The notes beneath the pieces were generated by a model, which was given only the letters and a program-made list of their open reading frames with translations, had not been told where the DNA came from and searched no databases. 64,000 nt of DNA from JAUIAI01 sp050633665. Lineage in GTDB: Bacteria; Pseudomonadota; Gammaproteobacteria; Burkholderiales; Burkholderiaceae_E. Location: positions 1-64,000 of the forward strand of contig JBOEGY010000006.1 of the NCBI GenBank assembly GCA_050633665.1. The letters are read 5' to 3'. The translations under genes and the position numbers were made by a program. Positions 42,062 to 50,980 of this stretch are shown in pieces. How positions within the stretch are numbered: the stretch's first letter is position 1; each line of letters starts with the position of its first letter.

Positions 42062-42756
42062 GACGGGCGCGGCCGGTAAAGCCACAGAAAGATGGCCACC
42101 GAGAAAGCCGATGCCTGCAGAATCATTGCCATGATGACGATCTGGTAGCGCACTGCTACCAGCGGATCGACGCCCGATAGTATCTGCCCGGTCATCATGC
42201 CTGGCAGAGACACCAGGCCTACCGCCAGCAAGGCATTGATCTGGGGAATCAGGGCGGTTGTCCAGGCTGCACTGCGAGCCGCCTCATACGGCTGGCCTAT
42301 TGCGGTTTCATTCTGAAATCGTTCGGCAGCCAGTGTTATCGCCGTCATGGCATTCGAGAAAATCATCCCGGCGATCGGCACAATTAGTCGCGGTTGGTAC
42401 CAGGGGTCGTGGAGTTGCAAGACCCCTGTCAGCATAAAGGCCAAAGTGGCCGAGCCGGCCAGCCCCAGCGACAATGAGGCCCTTACAAAAGCGGTCTTGC
42501 GGTTTGTTTTGATCAGCCGAATACTGATCAATGCCGAGATCAAAATCATCGTGACAATGATTGCCGCACCGAGCAAAACCTGATCAGATTCAAAAATGAA
42601 TACCAGCGCGAACCCGATCAACAGGAGTTGCAACACCATCCGGGCGACCGCGTAAATCAGCTCCGAGCCGCGGCTGGTCCAGCGATAAGAGATCCACGCC
42701 ACAGCCAGGCAGGGTAATACGCTCAGCGCCAGCGCCAGTAAGGTGATTGTCGGCAT
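42058..42756 (-). CDS. fetB: Iron export ABC transporter permease subunit FetB-like (UPF0014)
   Basis: A polytopic protein with about seven hydrophobic segments, matching FetB/YbbM: ARMVLQLLLIGFALVFIFES, IVPIAGMIFSNAMTAITLA and LVSLPGMMTGQILSGVDP. Start at the ATG at 42756 (232 aa) because family similarity begins there; an ATG 22 codons upstream is possible. The ATPase partner FetA is not adjacent; the neighbouring ATPase belongs to a PotA-type importer on the other strand. The stop overlaps that of the flavin oxidoreductase by 4 nt. Confidence 0.88.
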   Translation of the reverse strand: MPTITLLALALSVLPCLAVAWISYRWTSRGSELIYAVARMVLQLLLIGFALVFIFESDQVLLGAAIIVTMILISALISIRLIKTNRKTAFVRASLSLGLAGSATLAFMLTGVLQLHDPWYQPRLIVPIAGMIFSNAMTAITLAAERFQNETAIGQPYEAARSAAWTTALIPQINALLAVGLVSLPGMMTGQILSGVDPLVAVRYQIVIMAMILQASAFSVAIFLWLYRPRPS

Positions 42757-42886
42757 AAGTGAGCCCGATTGTAGTTCGAACTTTAAATACTCTGACGCCT
42801 CCTGGCCGCTTCGCCGCGTCATTCAGGTGCAAACAAGCCCCGCGCCGGGGCGCTACGGGTATTGATGGTGCGTTCGTAGGCGGGGA

Positions 42887-42914
42887 TTGAAATTGTGACG
42901 AAATGAGCCACAAT
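42887..42914 (+). promoter_or_regulatory. Possible promoter of the PotABCD-like operon
   Basis: TTGAAA (42887-42892), 16-nt spacer, CACAAT (42909-42914). If real it places the transcript start downstream of the ATGATG at 42913 and supports the GTG at 42958 as the true start of the ATPase gene. Confidence 0.3.
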
Positions 42915-42957
42915 GATGCCGGGTATCGACACTGGTAGCGCCCGGGGAGAAGACAGC

Positions 42958-44055
42958 GTGGAAGGACAGGTTCAATTAAGTGACGTCGTAAAACAGTACG
43001 GCCAGGTCAGAGCGGTAGACGGCATCGATCTGACGGTCAAAGCGGGAAGTTATTGCTGCCTGCTTGGTCCGTCAGGCTGTGGCAAGACGTCTACTCTGCG
43101 TATGGTCGCCGGGCATGAGAGTATTTCCTCGGGTACGGTGTCCATAGATGGCAGCGATGTCGGCCGGCTTCCGCCGGCGCGGCGGCCCACTGCCATGATG
43201 TTCCAGAACTATGCGTTATTTCCCCATCTGAGCTGCCTGGACAATGTCGCGTTCAGCTTGCGGATGCAGGGGATTGACAAACCGGATCGCCACGCCCGGG
43301 CTCAGGAATCGCTGGCACTTGTCGACATGATCCAGTATGCCGATCGCATGCCGGCTCAATTGTCAGGCGGTCAGCAGCAGCGCGTGGCGCTGGCCCGGGC
43401 GCTGGTGACGAACCCGTCGGTGTTGCTCCTGGATGAACCTTTATCGGCGCTGGATCCGTTTTTACGGGTCCGTATGCGTAGCGAACTACGCCGGTTGCAG
43501 CGTGAACTGAAAATCACTTTTATTCATGTCACGCACTCCCAGCAGGAAGCGATGTCTGTGGCCGACCAGGTCGTGGTGATGAATCATGGTCTGATCGAAC
43601 AGGTCGGCACGCCTCGTCAAGTGTTCAATCAACCACGCAGCGAATTTGTTGCCCGGTTTATTGGCGGGCACAACGTGATTGGCGGAAACCTGAATGCACT
43701 CGATGAGGCCGGGTTTGCGGTCAGCGCCAGCGGCGTCGCGATTACCGGGCTGCGTCAGCTGGGCGACTCAACCGCGCCCGGGCATGTAGTCAGTCAGCCG
43801 GCCAGCGTGGCCATCCGGGCCGATCGAATCAAGCTGGGCCAGGCGCGCTCAAGCCTGCCGGACAACGCACTGGCCGGCACAGTTCATGCAATTGAGTATC
43901 ACGGTGCTTCGGTCCGGCTGGCATTGCAGAACAATGAGATCGACGACTTTAACGTGACCGTCGATGAGACCGTCTTTTTTGACCGCCCGTTCGAGGTGGG
44001 CGACAAAGTATTGGCAGAATGGCGGGCCGAAGACAACCACTTGCTGGATCCATAG
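42958..44055 (+). CDS. ABC transporter ATP-binding protein, PotA-like
   Basis: Start at GTG 42958 with GGGGAG 8 nt upstream; 365 residues. Walker A GPSGCGKTS, Q-loop MFQNYALFPHLS, signature LSGGQQQRVALARAL, Walker B LLLDEPLSALD, H-loop HVTHSQQEAMS. The C-terminal TOBE region (PASVAIRADRIKLG) is typical of PotA/FbpC/MalK-type importers. First gene of a four-gene unit ATPase, binding protein, permease, permease, all codirectional with short gaps. Confidence 0.93.
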   Translation: MEGQVQLSDVVKQYGQVRAVDGIDLTVKAGSYCCLLGPSGCGKTSTLRMVAGHESISSGTVSIDGSDVGRLPPARRPTAMMFQNYALFPHLSCLDNVAFSLRMQGIDKPDRHARAQESLALVDMIQYADRMPAQLSGGQQQRVALARALVTNPSVLLLDEPLSALDPFLRVRMRSELRRLQRELKITFIHVTHSQQEAMSVADQVVVMNHGLIEQVGTPRQVFNQPRSEFVARFIGGHNVIGGNLNALDEAGFAVSASGVAITGLRQLGDSTAPGHVVSQPASVAIRADRIKLGQARSSLPDNALAGTVHAIEYHGASVRLALQNNEIDDFNVTVDETVFFDRPFEVGDKVLAEWRAEDNHLLDP

Positions 44056-44090
44056 TCAGATAACAAAACAACCCCTAAACGGAGGAATTT

Positions 44091-45383
44091 GTGGCCAAGA
44101 AAATAGCAAAAAGCGAGACTCGCCGATCGTTGTTGAAATCAGGTTCTGTCATTGCCGCTGGTACGGCGGTTGGCAGTGGCGCTATTACCGGTTTCCCAAT
44201 GGTCTGGGCACAGAAAATCAAAGACGTGACCTTGCGGCAATTTGGTACCGGTGTTTCGAATATCAACGAGATTGCCAAACAGGCCAAAGCGGATCTGGGC
44301 ATTACGCTCAAGATGACCGCACTTGATACCGACTCAACGGCTCAGCGAATCGTTACCCAGCCCAAGAGTTTCGATATTGCCGATATCGAGTACTTCACGC
44401 TCAAGAAGGTCTGGGGAGCGGGCAATCTGCAACCGATGGAGATCAAACGACTCAAGCAGTTTGACAAAATTGTCGGCATTTTCAAGGACGGCAAACTGAC
44501 TCCGGAATCAACGATTGCCCAGGGAACAGCGCCGCACACAGTGAGTTTTGTCAACAAATCCGGCGACAAGCAATTCGCCAAAGGCATGACTGATCTCTAT
44601 ACGATGGTGCCGACCATCTATAACGCTGACACCCTGGGGATACGCCCGGATCTGATCAAGCGTCCGATTGAAAGCTGGAAGGAATTGCTTAACCCGGAGT
44701 TCAGAGGCAAGGCGTCGATTCTGAATATCTCGTCCATCGGCATCATGGATGCCGCAATGGTTTGCGAGGCAATGGGCGCTGTCCAGTATGGTGACAAAGG
44801 CAACATGACCAAGGAAGAGATCGACAAAACGATGGCGATCTTTACCGAGGCCAAGAAAGACGGTCAGTTCCGTGCCTTCTGGAAAACCTTTGATGAGTCG
44901 GTCAATCTCATGGCCTCCGGCGAGGTGGTGATTCAGTCCATGTGGTCGCCGGCAATCACCAAGGTGCGCTCCATGGGGCATGAGGTGAAATACCAGCCGC
45001 TAAAAGAAGGTTATCGCTCCTGGGGTGGCGGCCTGGCGTTGTCGCAGAATTTGTCTGGCATTGAGCTTGATGCCGCTTACGAATACATCGACTGGTATCT
45101 GTCGGGCTGGGTGGGTGGTCTGCTAATGCGCCAAGGCTACTATTCCGCGGCGCCTGAGAACTCCCGCTCGTTTGTCAGTGACGATGAATGGGGTTACTGG
45201 TTTGAAGGCAAGAAAGCCCAGGGTGACATCATCAATCCGTTTGGCGAAAAACTGGAGTCAGCGGGTGCTATCCGGGACGGTGGCTCGTTCTACGACCGGA
45301 TGGGCGGCGTCGTTTGCTGGAATTCCGTGATGGACGAGAACCGTTATATGGTTCGCAAGTGGAATGAGTTCATTTCCGCTTAA
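44091..45383 (+). CDS. Extracellular solute-binding protein with Tat signal, PotD/polyamine-type
   Basis: A 430-residue protein starting at GTG with a strong GGAGG site. The N-terminus has a twin-arginine motif (ETRRSLLKSGSV) followed by a hydrophobic core and AQ cleavage region, so export is probably via Tat in folded form. The body is a type 2 periplasmic binding fold of the spermidine/putrescine class (IVTQPKSFDIADIEYFTL, MVPTIYNADTLGI, GEVVIQSMWSPA). Ligand unknown: polyamine, amine or another small cation. A strong hairpin follows the gene. Confidence 0.9.
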   Translation: MAKKIAKSETRRSLLKSGSVIAAGTAVGSGAITGFPMVWAQKIKDVTLRQFGTGVSNINEIAKQAKADLGITLKMTALDTDSTAQRIVTQPKSFDIADIEYFTLKKVWGAGNLQPMEIKRLKQFDKIVGIFKDGKLTPESTIAQGTAPHTVSFVNKSGDKQFAKGMTDLYTMVPTIYNADTLGIRPDLIKRPIESWKELLNPEFRGKASILNISSIGIMDAAMVCEAMGAVQYGDKGNMTKEEIDKTMAIFTEAKKDGQFRAFWKTFDESVNLMASGEVVIQSMWSPAITKVRSMGHEVKYQPLKEGYRSWGGGLALSQNLSGIELDAAYEYIDWYLSGWVGGLLMRQGYYSAAPENSRSFVSDDEWGYWFEGKKAQGDIINPFGEKLESAGAIRDGGSFYDRMGGVVCWNSVMDENRYMVRKWNEFISA

Positions 45384-45392
45384 TGCCGATTT

Positions 45393-45414
45393 CCCTGCGC
45401 CGTTTGGCGCAGGG
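45393..45414 (+). promoter_or_regulatory. Intercistronic hairpin between binding-protein and permease genes
   Basis: CCCTGCGCC-GTTT-GGCGCAGGG, a 9-bp perfect stem 10 nt after the binding-protein stop. It lacks a T tract, so it is more likely an mRNA-stabilising or attenuating element that lets the binding protein be made in excess over the permeases. Confidence 0.65.
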
Positions 45415-45450
45415 TTGACCCCCCTCTACTCTGACAGGCCGTTGCTCTAA

Positions 45451-46284
45451 ATGCGCTACTTACAGGTATTGCCACTGACCATGATTCTGCTTGTCTTCAT
45501 GGTTGTGCCTGTCGCCCTGATAGCCGTGGTGAGTTTCTGGGACTACAGTGAATTCGAACTAATCCCGGATTTTGTCTGGACCAACTACGAAGAGCTTTTT
45601 ACTTCCTCGATTACGGTTTCGGTATACCTGTCGACTTTCAAGTTCGCGTTTCTAACCTGGTTGGTGACGTTGCTTGTTGGGTTTTTTGTCGCGTATTTTC
45701 TGGCGTTTCATGTCAGGCAGTTGCGCTGGCAGATCGCCTTGTTCCTGCTTTGCACGATCCCGTTCTGGACCTCAAACATCATTCGAATGATTGCCTGGAT
45801 TCCGGTGCTTGGCCGGCATGGTCTGGTTAACGACGGCTTGATCGCCAGCGGATTGGTCGATCAGCCGGTTGAATGGCTGCTTTACTCCGACTTTGCGGTC
45901 GTACTCGCGTTTGTTCACCTGTACACCTTGTTCATGGCTGTTCCGATCTTCAACTCGATGATGCGGATTGACAAAGCGGTTATCGAAGCGGCCTATGATG
46001 CTGGCGCCGGTGCGATCAAGACCATATGGCATGTCATTTTGCCCTTATGCAAGCCGGGCATTGCAATCGGAACCATTTTTGTTGTCACTATGGTGATGGG
46101 CGATTTCGTAACCGTGCAAATGATGTCTGGCGGACAAAGCGCTTCCGTCGGCGTCGCAATGAACAACAAGCGCGCCTTGCTGCAATACCCGGCGGCGGCG
46201 GCCGACGCGATCATCTTGCTGGCCGTTGTCCTGATGATGGTCGCCGGGCTGATGCGGCTGGTTAACGTCCGCAAGGAGCTCTGA
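45451..46284 (+). CDS. ABC transporter permease, PotB-like
   Basis: A 277-residue membrane protein with six hydrophobic segments; the cytoplasmic EAA loop that contacts the ATPase is EAAYDAGAGAIKTIWHVILP. Third gene of the PotABCD-like operon. Separated from the next permease by 3 nt. Confidence 0.92.
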   Translation: MRYLQVLPLTMILLVFMVVPVALIAVVSFWDYSEFELIPDFVWTNYEELFTSSITVSVYLSTFKFAFLTWLVTLLVGFFVAYFLAFHVRQLRWQIALFLLCTIPFWTSNIIRMIAWIPVLGRHGLVNDGLIASGLVDQPVEWLLYSDFAVVLAFVHLYTLFMAVPIFNSMMRIDKAVIEAAYDAGAGAIKTIWHVILPLCKPGIAIGTIFVVTMVMGDFVTVQMMSGGQSASVGVAMNNKRALLQYPAAAADAIILLAVVLMMVAGLMRLVNVRKEL

Positions 46285-46287
46285 TCC

Positions 46288-47133
46288 ATGAATATGCTGG
46301 GTAATCGCGGTCTGGGCTTTTACGGATTGGCAACGTTTTTCGGCCTGTTTGTCATCTTTTTGTACGGCCCGATTTTCGCCGTGATTTTGCTGTCTTTTCA
46401 GGGGCCCGATGGCGGACTGACGTTTCCAATGAATGGCGTTTCCCTGCACTGGTTTGGAAATCTGTTTGAAGAACAAATGGTCGGCGACTTCAAGTCATCC
46501 TTCTCCCGCTCTTTTGGCCTGGCACTGATGGTCACCATTCTGACCGTGGTTTTGTCGTTTCTGGCGGGCCTGGCTTTCAGAAAGAATTTTCGCGGCGCGA
46601 CTGTGGTCTTCTATCTGGCGGTTGCCAGCCTGATTGTGCCCTCGATACTGATCACACTGGGTATCGGCCTGATGTTCGATCAGGCCGGGCTGGAAACAGC
46701 TTGGTATTCTTCTGCGCTGGGCGCACACCTGACCTGGACGCTACCTTTTGGTCTGCTGATCATGTTTGCCGTGTTCAACCGTTTTGACCCCTCGTACGAG
46801 GAGGCCGGTCGAGACCTGGGCGCCAGTAACTGGCAGGTGATTCGGTACGTGGTGTTGCCAATCGTCGGGCCGAGTCTGGTTGGTGTGGGACTGTTCGGGT
46901 TTACCTTGTCATTCGACGAATTCGCCCGCACGCTGATGGCTGCCGGCGTCGACAATACGCTGCCCCTGGAAATTTTTGGCATGACGACCAACGTCACCAC
47001 GCCGGTCTTGTACGCGCTTGGTACCGTAACAACCGCTGTCTCCTTCCTGATCATTGCGCTGTCTCTGGTGGCAATCACCGTCTTGCAGCGCCGCCGCTTA
47101 CGGTCAGGCTCTGATGCCGGCCAGGGCGTTTGA
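46288..47133 (+). CDS. ABC transporter permease, PotC-like
   Basis: A 281-residue membrane protein with six hydrophobic segments and the EAA loop EEAGRDLGASNWQVIRYVVLP. Second permease of the importer, last gene of the unit. Together with the upstream genes the importer is complete. Confidence 0.92.
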   Translation: MNMLGNRGLGFYGLATFFGLFVIFLYGPIFAVILLSFQGPDGGLTFPMNGVSLHWFGNLFEEQMVGDFKSSFSRSFGLALMVTILTVVLSFLAGLAFRKNFRGATVVFYLAVASLIVPSILITLGIGLMFDQAGLETAWYSSALGAHLTWTLPFGLLIMFAVFNRFDPSYEEAGRDLGASNWQVIRYVVLPIVGPSLVGVGLFGFTLSFDEFARTLMAAGVDNTLPLEIFGMTTNVTTPVLYALGTVTTAVSFLIIALSLVAITVLQRRRLRSGSDAGQGV

Positions 47134-47184
47134 TCTCTTTACAAGTCCTTGATTTTGCGCTGATTCTCAAATTTCCCGGCCTCG

Positions 47185-47214
47185 CTGCATCCAAATGCCT
47201 GGTTAATCCGTAGT
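47185..47214 (+). promoter_or_regulatory. Putative ECF sigma promoter, TPR-HupE-sigma-anti-sigma operon
   Basis: CTGCATCC (47185-47192), 16-nt spacer, CGTAGT (47209-47214), 76 nt before the GTG of the TPR gene. The same two elements with the same spacing recur at 50981-51010 in front of the DUF4331 gene. A CATCC-type -35 resembles that known for SigK-type ECF factors controlled by RskA anti-sigma factors, matching the anti-sigma type encoded here. Confidence 0.75.
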
Positions 47215-47290
47215 ACTTGCATGGACCGCGCTTTGTTCGTCGACAAAGCGCCGGGGTCTTTGAGTTTGTGCGGATAACAAGGGGGCACAA

Positions 47291-48505
47291 GTGTTGCAAC
47301 AGCAGGTTCTGGAAAATCGTCGTTCGACGTTGATTGCCCTGATCGGGCTGGTCGTTCTGGCGGGTCTGTTCGTCAAGTGGGAGCCGGGTACTGCCCGGAG
47401 CAATCCGGTCGTTCAGCCAACGGGTAGTGACCATGGTGATTCTCAGGAAGTGTTGGCCCGACTACCGGCAGCAAACCGTAACCCGCAATTGCGCCTCGCG
47501 GCGCGCGGCTCGCTGGTTCGCAGTCCGCTTGAAACGATGGTGCTCGCGGCCCGGAATCTGGAAACCCTGCGCCGTGACGGCGACAGTCAGATAGGGGGGT
47601 TCACCGAAACCCTGTTGCTTGGTGAGGCGGTAAAAACTGAACCCCGGGCCATGTTGCTATTGGCTGATCTCTACCAGTTTCAGCATCGCTTCGATGAATC
47701 CGAACAACTGTTGTCTCGCTTGCGCCGCTCGGGCCAGGGCGGATCGCAAACCTGGTTGTTAAGTGCCAATCTGGCCCGCGTGCAAGGCCGGCTGGATGAT
47801 GCGAATACCGCTTGTATCAAGGCCGGTCAGCCCAAGCCTACTCTCTGGTCGGTGCTGTGCTCGGCGGACCTGGCGATACTGGCGGGCCGGTCAGCTGCCT
47901 ACCCGAGTAGTGTGCGGGCATTAGCCGAGCTCGGCAGTCAGTGGCAACAAGATCCGCTTGCGGCCGTCTGGCTGGCTGATATGGCTGACCGGGCCGGATT
48001 TGAAGCGCAGGCCCGGCAGCACTTCAAAGATGCGCTGGTGTTGGGAATCGGCCCGTACGGGGTTGATCGGTACTTCCGGTTTTTGCTTGAGCATCATCAA
48101 CCCGAGGCCGCGGAACGGCTGCTGACCTGGTGGCTGGCTCAACGATCCGAGCCTTCTCTGTCTGACATTCTGAACCAGGCGCAGATCGCGTCGAGTCAGG
48201 GTGATCGTCATCGACTGGTGGCTTTGGAGCGGGAGTTCCATCGACACCGGGATTCAACAGGCGGGCAAGCGCACTGGCGCGAACTGACGCGGTTCGCCCT
48301 GGTCGTCGAACAAGACTATGCCGCTGCGCTTGAACACGCCAGCGAGAACTGGCGAAATCAGAAAGAGCCGATCGACGCGATCCTGTTGGCGCGTGCCGCC
48401 CGGTTGGCTGGGAGCAATGAGACTTCGGCCGCTCTGGGCGAGGACCTGGGCAGTTTGCAGATGTTCGGTGTTCTGGGTCAGTTGCGTCAGCAGGGTCTGC
48501 TATGA
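47291..48505 (+). CDS. Membrane-anchored TPR-like protein
   Basis: A 404-residue protein from a GTG with a GGGGG-type site upstream. A single N-terminal membrane segment (TLIALIGLVVLAGLFVKWEP) is followed by helical repeats of TPR type, e.g. ALLLADLYQFQHRFDESEQL (approximate) and LLSANLARVQGRLDDANTAC. Probably periplasmic. It is the first gene of the ECF-controlled unit and overlaps the HupE-like gene by 4 nt (ATGA), so the two are translationally coupled. A scaffold for other envelope parts of the module is the likely role; function unproven. Confidence 0.8.
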   Translation: MLQQQVLENRRSTLIALIGLVVLAGLFVKWEPGTARSNPVVQPTGSDHGDSQEVLARLPAANRNPQLRLAARGSLVRSPLETMVLAARNLETLRRDGDSQIGGFTETLLLGEAVKTEPRAMLLLADLYQFQHRFDESEQLLSRLRRSGQGGSQTWLLSANLARVQGRLDDANTACIKAGQPKPTLWSVLCSADLAILAGRSAAYPSSVRALAELGSQWQQDPLAAVWLADMADRAGFEAQARQHFKDALVLGIGPYGVDRYFRFLLEHHQPEAAERLLTWWLAQRSEPSLSDILNQAQIASSQGDRHRLVALEREFHRHRDSTGGQAHWRELTRFALVVEQDYAAALEHASENWRNQKEPIDAILLARAARLAGSNETSAALGEDLGSLQMFGVLGQLRQQGLL

Positions 48506-49632
48506 GTGCCTGTTTCAAGCGCTGGCTGATCTGTCTGTTAACTATCGGGGCGTTATTGCCGCTGACTGCATTCGCTCATAACAATGGCAAGAGTTATCTG
48601 ACTATGAACCCGCAAGGCGCTGGAAATGCCGCGCGGCATCTCCAATGGGATCTGTCCTTTCAGGATCTCGATCTGATTCTGGACCTTGATCGCAATCTGG
48701 ATGGGCAGCTTACCCGTGCCGAGTTGAATGGCGCACGCGAACTGCTGACTCGTCTGCCGGCTCAGTTGCTGAAGTTTTCGATAGCCGGCGAGCCCTGTGT
48801 CCTGGGCAAGGTAAGTCAGAAACTGGCGCAAAAACCTGCGGGCAAGATGATGCGACTGGAAACAGACTTGCAATGCCCGGATGCTCAGGGGCCGTTGGTG
48901 CTTGACTATGGCTTGCTTGCCGGGGTTGATGCTTCGCATCGCGGATGGATCGAGATCAACGGCCAGAGTCAGATGATTAAACCCGGCGTGCCGACCCGGC
49001 TGGCCGGCACGGGCCTCGGTCCGGCAGCAACCGGGCAGGCATTCCTGAGTTTCGTCACCAGCGGTATTGGACATATTCTGGCGGGCTGGGATCATCTGGC
49101 GTTTCTGATGGCGCTATTGATACCGGTATTTCTTCAGGGCGCTGGCCGGGAGACGGCGAGCGGTATGCATCGGCTCAAGCGCTTGTTCTGGGTGGTTTCA
49201 GTTTTTACGCTGGCCCACTCCCTGACGCTCTGTCTGGCGGTGCTCGAAGTGGTTACGGTGCCGGCGCAACCAATCGAAGCGGCGATCGCCGCCAGCATTA
49301 TTTTCGCAGCACTGGCCGGTATGGTGAGTCGGACAAAATCAATTACGTTGCCAATAGCCGGTTCGTTCGGTTTGCTACACGGATTCGGATTCGCCAATGT
49401 GATGCGTGAAGCGGGCGCAAGCCCGGACTCTGTCGTGTTCGGCTTGTTCGGCTTTAATCTCGGTGTCGAAATTGGCCAGTTGATGTTCATTGCAATGCTG
49501 TTTCCGGCGTTCTGGATGCTTGCCCGCCTGCCGAAGACCGCCAATCTGGTTGCACCGGTTTTGTCTCTCTTGCTGGCATTGCTGGGTGCCAGCTGGTTGA
49601 TCGAACGAATCAGCTTTGGGCACTGGACCTGA
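48502..49632 (+). CDS. HupE/UreJ_2-like membrane protein with periplasmic EF-hand loop
   Basis: A 376-residue protein. Signal peptide 1-25, then a periplasmic domain to about residue 170, then about six or seven membrane segments. The periplasmic domain contains a canonical 12-residue EF-hand loop, DRNLDGQLTRAE (residues 63-74, ligand positions D, N, D, Q, T, E). The membrane half has the family motifs GHILAGWDHLAFL and GLLHGFGFA, with His and Asp that may coordinate metal. HupE/UreJ proteins are nickel permeases of hydrogenase/urease clusters; this subgroup occurs without them, and none is here. Overlaps the TPR gene by 4 nt. Confidence 0.85.
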   Translation: MSACFKRWLICLLTIGALLPLTAFAHNNGKSYLTMNPQGAGNAARHLQWDLSFQDLDLILDLDRNLDGQLTRAELNGARELLTRLPAQLLKFSIAGEPCVLGKVSQKLAQKPAGKMMRLETDLQCPDAQGPLVLDYGLLAGVDASHRGWIEINGQSQMIKPGVPTRLAGTGLGPAATGQAFLSFVTSGIGHILAGWDHLAFLMALLIPVFLQGAGRETASGMHRLKRLFWVVSVFTLAHSLTLCLAVLEVVTVPAQPIEAAIAASIIFAALAGMVSRTKSITLPIAGSFGLLHGFGFANVMREAGASPDSVVFGLFGFNLGVEIGQLMFIAMLFPAFWMLARLPKTANLVAPVLSLLLALLGASWLIERISFGHWT

Positions 49633-49675
49633 AGCCCGCCCGCGGCAATCCATTTCATAAACTGGCAGCACTTCA

Positions 49676-50218
49676 ATGCAATCCGATTCATTCAATTACG
49701 AAGCAACGCTGGAAGCCTGCAAACAAGGTGACCGTCTGGCACTTAAAAGCCTTTATGATCGTGAGGTCAGATGGCTACTGGGGGTGGCATTGCGGATCGT
49801 CCGTGATCGGCAGCTTGCCGAAGATATTGTTCAGGATTCTTTTATCCAGATCTGGAGTCGCGCTGATTCATTCGATTCAACCCAGGGCTCGGCCCGAGGG
49901 TGGATCTATACCGTCGTCAGGCATCGTGCCATTAGTGAGGTTCGCCGGCCGTCTTTCTCCCGCAGTGTCCGATTGGACGAGGTCGAACCGTCCATCCATG
50001 AACAAACGGTCGCCGGCGCGTCTATCGCCGCCGCCGACTCTCAGTTACTTCAGCATTGCCTCGACGGTCTCGACGAGGAGCGTCGCGTTTGCATTGAGGC
50101 CGCTTTTCTGGAGGGGTATACCCAATCGGAACTCGCTGCCCGGTTCGATAAACCACTGGGGACGATCAAATCATGGATTCGTCGTGGTCTGCTCACGCTG
50201 CGGGAGTGCTTGAGATGA
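49676..50218 (+). CDS. ECF-type RNA polymerase sigma factor
   Basis: A 180-residue sigma factor. Region 2: ALRIVRDRQLAEDIVQDSFI and QIWSRADSFD, with promoter-melting segment ARGWIYTVVRHRAISEVRR. Region 4: EAAFLEGYTQSELAARFDKP and LGTIKSWIRRGLLTLRECL. Overlaps the anti-sigma gene by 4 nt. It most likely reads the shared CTGCATCC-N16-CGTAGT motif present in front of its own operon and of the DUF4331 gene. Similar sigma/RskA pairs elsewhere respond to envelope or oxidative stress. Confidence 0.93.
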   Translation: MQSDSFNYEATLEACKQGDRLALKSLYDREVRWLLGVALRIVRDRQLAEDIVQDSFIQIWSRADSFDSTQGSARGWIYTVVRHRAISEVRRPSFSRSVRLDEVEPSIHEQTVAGASIAAADSQLLQHCLDGLDEERRVCIEAAFLEGYTQSELAARFDKPLGTIKSWIRRGLLTLRECLR

Positions 50219-50946
50219 ACTTACACGACGCAGAAGATCGGGTGGTCGCCAGTGGTCAGTATGTAATTGGCTTGCTCGAAGAAAGTGATCGTCTTGAATT
50301 TGAGCAAGCCCTGGCCAGGGATGCGCAGCTTCGCGCCGAAGTTGCACGCTGGCGGGACGATCTGGTCGGTCTGACTGAACGGGTTGCGACGACGGAACCG
50401 ACAGCTCAATTGTGGAACCGTATTGCTCAGGCGCTTCCCGATAAAGCGCATCCGGTTCCTGTCGCCAGACCCGCAAGCCCCACCAAACCCGCAACGGTCG
50501 AGACACGCGGTTACTGGGGCAGTCTTGGGTTCTGGCGCACCGTCAGTGCGGTAGCCGTTTCGATCGCCTTGATACTGGGCGGTTATATCGTTCAGCAACC
50601 GTCAGAGGTACGGGTCTATCTGGCGGTGCTGAAATCACCCGATCAGCAGACCGGCTGGTTGGTCAAGGCCCGAACGAGCGGCACAATCCGCCTCGTGCCG
50701 CTTGATGCCGCCACAACCATTCCCGTCGATAAATCGCTGCAATTGTGGACTCAGCCGGCGGGTGCTGACGCGCCAATGCCGGTCGCCCTGGTTTCCCCTG
50801 GACAGACGTTGGAAATTCCGCTCAAACAGCTGCCCGGGCTGGCCGGAGAGCAATTGTTTGCAATTTCGCTTGAACCTCAAGGGGGGTCCCCCACCGGCTT
50901 GCCGACCGGTCCGATTCTGTTTGCTGGTAATACGGAGCAACTCTGA
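50215..50946 (+). CDS. RskA-type anti-sigma factor
   Basis: Start at the ATG overlapping the sigma stop (ATGA); 243 residues. The cytosolic N-terminus holds a putative anti-sigma helical domain (VIGLLEESDRLEFEQALARD), followed by one membrane segment (TVSAVAVSIALILGGYIV, about residue 105-122) and a periplasmic RskA domain (VYLAVLKSPDQQTGWLVKAR, then LQLWTQPAGADAPMPVALVS). A stress-triggered release or proteolysis of such proteins frees the sigma factor. Confidence 0.9.
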   Translation: MNLHDAEDRVVASGQYVIGLLEESDRLEFEQALARDAQLRAEVARWRDDLVGLTERVATTEPTAQLWNRIAQALPDKAHPVPVARPASPTKPATVETRGYWGSLGFWRTVSAVAVSIALILGGYIVQQPSEVRVYLAVLKSPDQQTGWLVKARTSGTIRLVPLDAATTIPVDKSLQLWTQPAGADAPMPVALVSPGQTLEIPLKQLPGLAGEQLFAISLEPQGGSPTGLPTGPILFAGNTEQL

Positions 50947-50980
50947 GCGAAGCAACACTGAGCAAACTTTTTCGCATGAT

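Noticed and set aside
42837..42851. GCCCC-GCGCC-GGGGC hairpin as terminator
   Set aside because: No T tract and located in the promoter region of the ABC operon; GC-rich chance pairing is likely.
48502..49632. Nickel permease of a urease or hydrogenase cluster
   Set aside because: No urease or hydrogenase gene lies in the window; the family context here is an ECF/DUF4331 unit.
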